Origin: CAZRVH01 sp964603635
Lineage (GTDB): Bacteria > Patescibacteriota > Gracilibacteria > Peribacterales > Peribacteraceae
DNA: 64,000 nucleotides
Direction of reading: 5' to 3'
NCBI GenBank assembly: GCA_964603635.1
Contig: CAZRVH010000001.1
Location: forward strand, 1 to 64,000
This document shows positions 60,077-64,000 of the stretch, one piece after another; positions within the stretch are counted from its first letter, which is position 1; each line of letters begins with the position of its first letter. A program made the translations under genes and the position numbers. The notes under the pieces are model-generated. The model saw only the letters and a list, made by a program, of their open reading frames with translations. It did not search any database and was not told the DNA's origin.

Positions 60077-62293
60077 ATGCCTCATCTGACTGCCCAACAT
60101 CGGACGAGCCTGGAAACCGGCCGGCGCTCCCGCATCCTGCGGGGGTGCCGTGCCGTCGTGTTGGCGACATTCGTCACAATGGCAACCGTTCCGCATGCCT
60201 TCGCCGTGAACACGTGGAATCCCACGCTGCTCGTGAATACCCAGCCGTACCAAGTCATCGATGATTCCAGCGCGCAGGATCTCACGTTGAAATTCGGAAG
60301 CTCGCTCAACAAGAATATCACGTACCAGCGCACGCTCGGACGTTTCAAATTCGATGCCGGCGTCTACGTGCAGGGATCCCTGGGGGTGACCGGAACGATG
60401 TCGGGCAACGCGCTCTACGTGCAACGCGCGTTTTCCGGGGCGGGATTGACCTCGTGCAGCAACGGGAGCAATGACAAGCTGCTCTGGAACAGCGCCACGC
60501 AGCAGTTTTCCTGCGGATCGGACCAGGGAGGAGGCGGGGGAGGTATTTCCCAGGCGGACGGGGACGCGCGTTTCGTCAACCAGTCGGGTGATACGATGAC
60601 AGGTACTTTGCGCATTTCGAATACGGGGGGCCTGAACGCATCCGGAGCCGTGCTGACCAACGGCAACATCACGATCAATTCCGACAACGGCGCCGCCGAT
60701 GCTTCGCTGACATTCGGCAACGCGACGCTGTCGCAGACGTTGCAGTACTCCCATGCGAACCAACGCTTCGAATTCAGCAAGGACGTGAGAGTCACGGGCG
60801 GCATCACCGTCACGGGCGCGCTGTCCGGCAATACCCTCACCGTGTCGGGTACGTCCGGCACGCCCTTCAAAATCGACGACTCCGTCATTTTTGACGCAAG
60901 CAATACGCGCTTCGGTATCGGTACCGTCACGCCCGAAACAACCTTGGAAGTCGCGGGCACCATGAGCGGCCGCCTCATCCGTGCGCAAGACCAATTGGAG
61001 TCATCCGGTTCGCTTGTCCTTGGCGGTGCCATGAAGCTCAAACCTTCGGCCAATCAGACCATCAGCGCCGCGGGTAACTCCGTGCTGGCGAATGCGTCGC
61101 TAGTCAGGCTGGATCCCAGCGGCAACTACACGCTTACGTCCACGCCGACCATCGCGGACGGCGTCGTCGGGCAGGTTGTCATTATCACCGCCGATAACGC
61201 GGAAACCAACAAGGTTATCCTGCAGGACGAGGACACGCTGGCCAACACAAACCTGGAACTCGGTTCCACCGCGCGCGAAATCACCGCCAAGAAAGCCCTG
61301 ACGCTTATCTTCGATGGAACGGACTGGGTGGAACAGGCATATACGACTGAGAGCGTTGACGTGCAAACCTTCACGATTGCCGGTGCCAATACCTGGACCA
61401 AACCGACGGGTGCAAAGGCAGTCTATGTCATCTGTGTCGGAGGTGGCGGAGGTGGCGGGGGAGGTACCGGGGGCGCGGCGGGTACGGCGCGTATCGGAGG
61501 TGGAGGCGGCGGGGGAGGAGCCAGGGCCGAACGCTGGCTCAGTGCATCCGATCTCGGCGCCACGGAAACGGCCACGGTCGGAGCGGGTGGAAACGCCGGA
61601 AACGGAGGAGTCAGCGGAGGTGCGGCCGCCACCAACGGAACGGCGGGCGGTAACTCCACGTTCGGTGCCTATCTGACCTGTTACGGTGGAGGCTATGGCA
61701 AGGGTGCCGTTGCCGCGACGGCCAGCGCCGGAGGAGGAGGCGGCGGCAGCTCGGGCGCCGGGTCGAACGGGGCATCCGCAACGAACATCGGCGGATCGCC
61801 GGCCGTCACTGCCGGCGCGAACGGCATTGCAGGGCAGGGGGGAGGTGGCAACATCGGCGCCGCGAACGGCCAAGCGGAATACGGTGGAGGAGGCGGAAAC
61901 GGATCCAGCGCCGTTCCGGCAGCCGCAGGCGCCGGGGGAGGTTCGTTGTACGGGGCGGGTGGAGGGGGAGGGGGAGGCGGACTGACTACGGCGAATGCCA
62001 CGGCAACCTCGGGAGCGGGCGGCAGGGTCGGATTGTATTCGTCCGGCGGGGGTGGAGCGGGAGGACTTAGTTCCGCGACGTGTACGGCCGGTACTGCCGG
62101 TACGGCCGGTAACTCGACGAGGAACGGTTCCGGAGGCGGAGGCGGGGGATCCGACACGGATAGCACGGGCTGCGCCGGAGGTGCAGGCGGCGCCCTGGGC
62201 GGCGGAGGCGGAGGCGGCGGCGGAGGAACGACGACCGGCGGCGCGGGGGGCGCGGGCGGACGCGGCGAAATACGCGTGTATACCTTCTACTAA
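60077..62293 (+). CDS. Exported fibre-like protein with module (3) and Gly-rich C-terminal domain
   Basis: A 738-residue protein. Signal sequence to about residue 43, then NTWNPTLLVNTQPYQVIDD and two modules: TLKFGSSLNKNITYQR, then GRFKFDAGVYVQGSL; and DASLTFGNATLSQTLQYSH, then NQRFEFSKDVRVTGGI. A tail-fibre-like segment follows (SNTRFGIGTVTPETTLEVAG, then a repeat-poor region to about 430). The C-terminus is a Gly-rich domain starting FTIAGANTWTKPTGAKAVYV, then VICVGGGGGGGGGTGGAAGT, typical of phage and bacterial glycine-rich fibre tips, and continuing for about 300 residues. It is the last gene of this cluster. Confidence 0.75.
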   Translation: MPHLTAQHRTSLETGRRSRILRGCRAVVLATFVTMATVPHAFAVNTWNPTLLVNTQPYQVIDDSSAQDLTLKFGSSLNKNITYQRTLGRFKFDAGVYVQGSLGVTGTMSGNALYVQRAFSGAGLTSCSNGSNDKLLWNSATQQFSCGSDQGGGGGGISQADGDARFVNQSGDTMTGTLRISNTGGLNASGAVLTNGNITINSDNGAADASLTFGNATLSQTLQYSHANQRFEFSKDVRVTGGITVTGALSGNTLTVSGTSGTPFKIDDSVIFDASNTRFGIGTVTPETTLEVAGTMSGRLIRAQDQLESSGSLVLGGAMKLKPSANQTISAAGNSVLANASLVRLDPSGNYTLTSTPTIADGVVGQVVIITADNAETNKVILQDEDTLANTNLELGSTAREITAKKALTLIFDGTDWVEQAYTTESVDVQTFTIAGANTWTKPTGAKAVYVICVGGGGGGGGGTGGAAGTARIGGGGGGGGARAERWLSASDLGATETATVGAGGNAGNGGVSGGAAATNGTAGGNSTFGAYLTCYGGGYGKGAVAATASAGGGGGGSSGAGSNGASATNIGGSPAVTAGANGIAGQGGGGNIGAANGQAEYGGGGGNGSSAVPAAAGAGGGSLYGAGGGGGGGGLTTANATATSGAGGRVGLYSSGGGGAGGLSSATCTAGTAGTAGNSTRNGSGGGGGGSDTDSTGCAGGAGGALGGGGGGGGGGTTTGGAGGAGGRGEIRVYTFY

Positions 62294-62306
62294 AATAAAA
62301 AGCGGG

Positions 62307-63239
62307 TTATCTGATGGCGGTGTCCGTGACGTACCGGTAGACGAGGCCGGAGACTTGTCGCGTGAAATCCGTGATGAGGAATTCTTTTCCTTTCTCCGCT
62401 TCGCCGAGCACGCAGAGAATGTAGGGGCGTTTCGGCGGGTACGCGATGCCGCAATCCAGACGGACGCGCTTACCCGACGTCGGGGAATCGTACATGCCGA
62501 TCTTGTGTGCGAATGGAACGTCTTTGGGTACGCCCGCGGGCAGTCCGTCATTAAAAATGGTTTGTGTCAGTTGGCGCAAAATGTCCTGGGATCCTTGGTA
62601 ATCCAGGAGGCAGGAAAGGTACAGGCAGCGGAAGATGGACGAATAGTTCTTCGGGCTCACCGCGGGTTGGTCGCCCGACCAGTCGATGGGGATGTCCAGG
62701 GAATCGTAGACTTCCCGGATGGGATCGTTCACCGCGAAATGATCCAATGCGAGCGCGGCCGTATTGTCGGATTCCTGCAGCGTGAGGCGGATGGCTTCTT
62801 CCACCGTGAGCGTGTGTCCTTCCCCTTGTTTCCACAGCGTGCCGAAATGCGGATCGAGGTCTTCCTTTTTCAGCGTGATCATGGTGTCTTTCTTCAGCGT
62901 CCCTTTTTCCATGAGTTTGTAGATGCCCATGATGAAGGGCACCTTGATGAGGCTGGCCGAAATGAAGTTTTCCTTTTCGTTGACGCCGATGGATACGCCG
63001 GACGGCAGATACTCGAAATAAACACCCGCGCGGAAATCATCCTGCGCATCCACGAACGAGCGAAGCTGCGTGCGCAAATCCGTGAAATTGATGATGGTGT
63101 CGTTGGGGTTCTGTACGAAAATGCGCGGAGACAGGAGCGGAAAGGCTGTCCCTGCGTCCGAAACGGAGTACGCGCGCACCGCCAAGAATATATTGAGGGC
63201 GATACTGGTTCCGATGATCGCATGGGAAATGCGCTTCAT
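62307..63239 (-). CDS. Class A beta-lactamase-fold serine hydrolase
   Basis: A 310-residue protein with an N-terminal membrane or signal helix (IIGTSIALNIFLAVRAYSV). The nucleophile motif SASLIKVPFI has S96 and K99 (SxxK). The second motif is ESDNTAALAL (S157-D-N). FAHKIG near residue 249 takes the place of the KTG box. The layout fits serine beta-lactamases and related D,D-peptidases. Antibiotic hydrolysis is not implied; a role in peptidoglycan trimming is as likely. It converges on the last fibre gene with a 13-base gap. Confidence 0.85.
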   Translation of the reverse strand: MKRISHAIIGTSIALNIFLAVRAYSVSDAGTAFPLLSPRIFVQNPNDTIINFTDLRTQLRSFVDAQDDFRAGVYFEYLPSGVSIGVNEKENFISASLIKVPFIMGIYKLMEKGTLKKDTMITLKKEDLDPHFGTLWKQGEGHTLTVEEAIRLTLQESDNTAALALDHFAVNDPIREVYDSLDIPIDWSGDQPAVSPKNYSSIFRCLYLSCLLDYQGSQDILRQLTQTIFNDGLPAGVPKDVPFAHKIGMYDSPTSGKRVRLDCGIAYPPKRPYILCVLGEAEKGKEFLITDFTRQVSGLVYRYVTDTAIR

Positions 63240-63310
63240 TGGGGTTCATACTACAGTATGCTAATCCCTTGTGAAGGGAAATCGAGTCGCGTACGATTGG
63301 GGCCACACCT

Positions 63311-64000
63311 ATGCGCACATTCTTCTCCGGATTTTCTTTTCTACTCGCGTTGCTCGTCGGCATTCCCGCGTACGCGCAATCGTCGTTTTCCGACGTACCG
63401 GCATCCCATCCCGCGCATGATGCCATCGTCTATCTCCGTGACAAGGGATTGTTGAAGGGGTACGCGGACGGAACGTTCAAGCCCAACCAGGAAGTGGACC
63501 GCGCCGCCGCGCTCAAGATGATCCTGGCAGGCCGCGTGTCCGAGGCGGACGTGGTCGGACTGCAAAACCCGGGATTCGACGATATCCCCGCGGACGCGTG
63601 GTATGCGGGATACGTGTCCAAAGCGCTTGCGCTCGGCATCATTGACGGTCCTTCGAAGGCGTCTTCCTTCAAGGGCGGCCGCGCCGTTATTCGCGCGGAA
63701 TTCCTGAAGTTGTTGCTTTTGGCGCAGCAAATGAATCCCAATGCCTACAGTGAAATCCGTTCGGCCCTGTCCAACGACGTCAGTGACGCGAATGCGTGGT
63801 TCTATCCGTATTTCCGCCTCGGATTGTCCGCCGCCATCGTGGAGATCAATCCGGACGGAACGCTGTTGCCGGAAAAGAAGATGACCCGAGGTGACGTAGC
63901 CCAGGCCGTGTATCTGCTTCTTATGTACAAGGAGAACCGCCGCGCGCAGAGCTTGCTTTCCACCACGGAAACCGAACTCGCCGGAAACGTCATCCCCAAC
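63311..64000 (+). CDS. SLH-domain surface protein, truncated by window end
   Basis: The first 230 codons are visible and the frame is open to the edge. Signal sequence MRTFFSGFSFLLALLVGIPA, then YAQ, then SLH modules: SSFSDVPASHPAHDAIVYLR, KGLLKGYADGTFKPNQEVDR, then PGFDDIPADAWYAGYVSKAL, LGIIDGPSKASSFKGGRAVI, and a third beginning NDVSDANAWFYPYFRLGL. Unlike the LamG and protease proteins, SLH modules come directly after the signal peptide, so any functional domain should lie beyond the window. Confidence 0.88.
   Translation, partial: MRTFFSGFSFLLALLVGIPAYAQSSFSDVPASHPAHDAIVYLRDKGLLKGYADGTFKPNQEVDRAAALKMILAGRVSEADVVGLQNPGFDDIPADAWYAGYVSKALALGIIDGPSKASSFKGGRAVIRAEFLKLLLLAQQMNPNAYSEIRSALSNDVSDANAWFYPYFRLGLSAAIVEINPDGTLLPEKKMTRGDVAQAVYLLLMYKENRRAQSLLSTTETELAGNVIPN

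Noticed and set aside
58739..60994. A 751-codon open frame antisense to two fibre genes
   Set aside because: It crosses a promoter and two gene boundaries and has no signal or domain; the sense frames have signal peptides and shared modules.
62307..63239. Antibiotic-resistance beta-lactamase
   Set aside because: The fold motifs fit, but the KTG position reads HKIG and the genomic context is cell-wall related, so resistance is not claimed.

Overview
The window looks like chromosome from an uncultured Gram-positive-like bacterium, most plausibly a member of the Candidate Phyla Radiation (Patescibacteria). This is inference. The visible support is compact gene packing, short operons, many secreted proteins with serine-rich linkers (SSSS/SSVSSG), S-layer-homology (SLH) proteins, small very acidic proteins and a PilT-type pilus motor, plus a scaffold gap of exactly 100 N. 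TGA is used as a stop, so the Gracilibacteria/SR1 code does not apply. I saw no rRNA, tRNA or CRISPR array.

Layout. 1-8.3 kb: core genes (enolase, pyruvate kinase, an HNH-motif protein, an RlmI-like methyltransferase, NAD-dependent DNA ligase, pilT). 8.3-14.2 kb: an island whose base composition falls abruptly. It holds a membrane-anchored TrmB-like regulator fused in mid-ORF to an extracytoplasmic Cache-like sensor, S-adenosylmethionine decarboxylase, an EamA permease, spermidine synthase, a histidine kinase with a homologous sensor, and a second, altered SpeD homologue. 14.2-25.5 kb: repair and housekeeping (PolX, Ogt, TypA, P-type ATPase, TrhO) and an ECF sigma/anti-sigma pair. 25.7-33.8 kb: envelope and redox genes (lipoprotein, two DedA-type proteins, a DipZ-like fusion, phosphoesterase, GT2, UPF0104). 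33.75-36.9 kb: a helicase cassette with a long C-terminal tandem repeat, broken by the scaffold gap and flanked by 19-bp direct repeats, the right one inside a remnant of the UPF0104 gene tail. 36.9-44.2 kb: YibE/F, Fur plus ZIP transporter, GerMN lipoprotein, DsbB, deacetylase. 44.2-64 kb: a surface region with a LamG/SLH protein, a class A PBP, an SLH protease, three adjacent fibre-like proteins sharing one beta-rich module, a beta-lactamase-fold hydrolase and a truncated SLH protein.

How they fit together. The island could form a small polyamine unit: decarboxylated AdoMet from SpeD, aminopropyl transfer by SpeE, a possible amino-acid decarboxylase (SpeD homologue), a transporter, and two membrane sensors that probably read the same class of ligand, one feeding a kinase and one a DNA-binding domain. 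DipZ, DsbB and the many cysteine-containing exported proteins suggest extracytoplasmic disulfide chemistry. The 44-64 kb genes probably build and remodel the cell surface.

Strongest leads: the TrmB-Cache chimera and polyamine island; the repeat-tailed helicase, whose gap-flanking contig ends overlap by exactly 55 bp and rejoin in frame; the fibre-protein trio; a 28-bp repeat-like insertion inside enolase; and a 0.9-kb gene-free stretch rich in strand-biased T-tracts.
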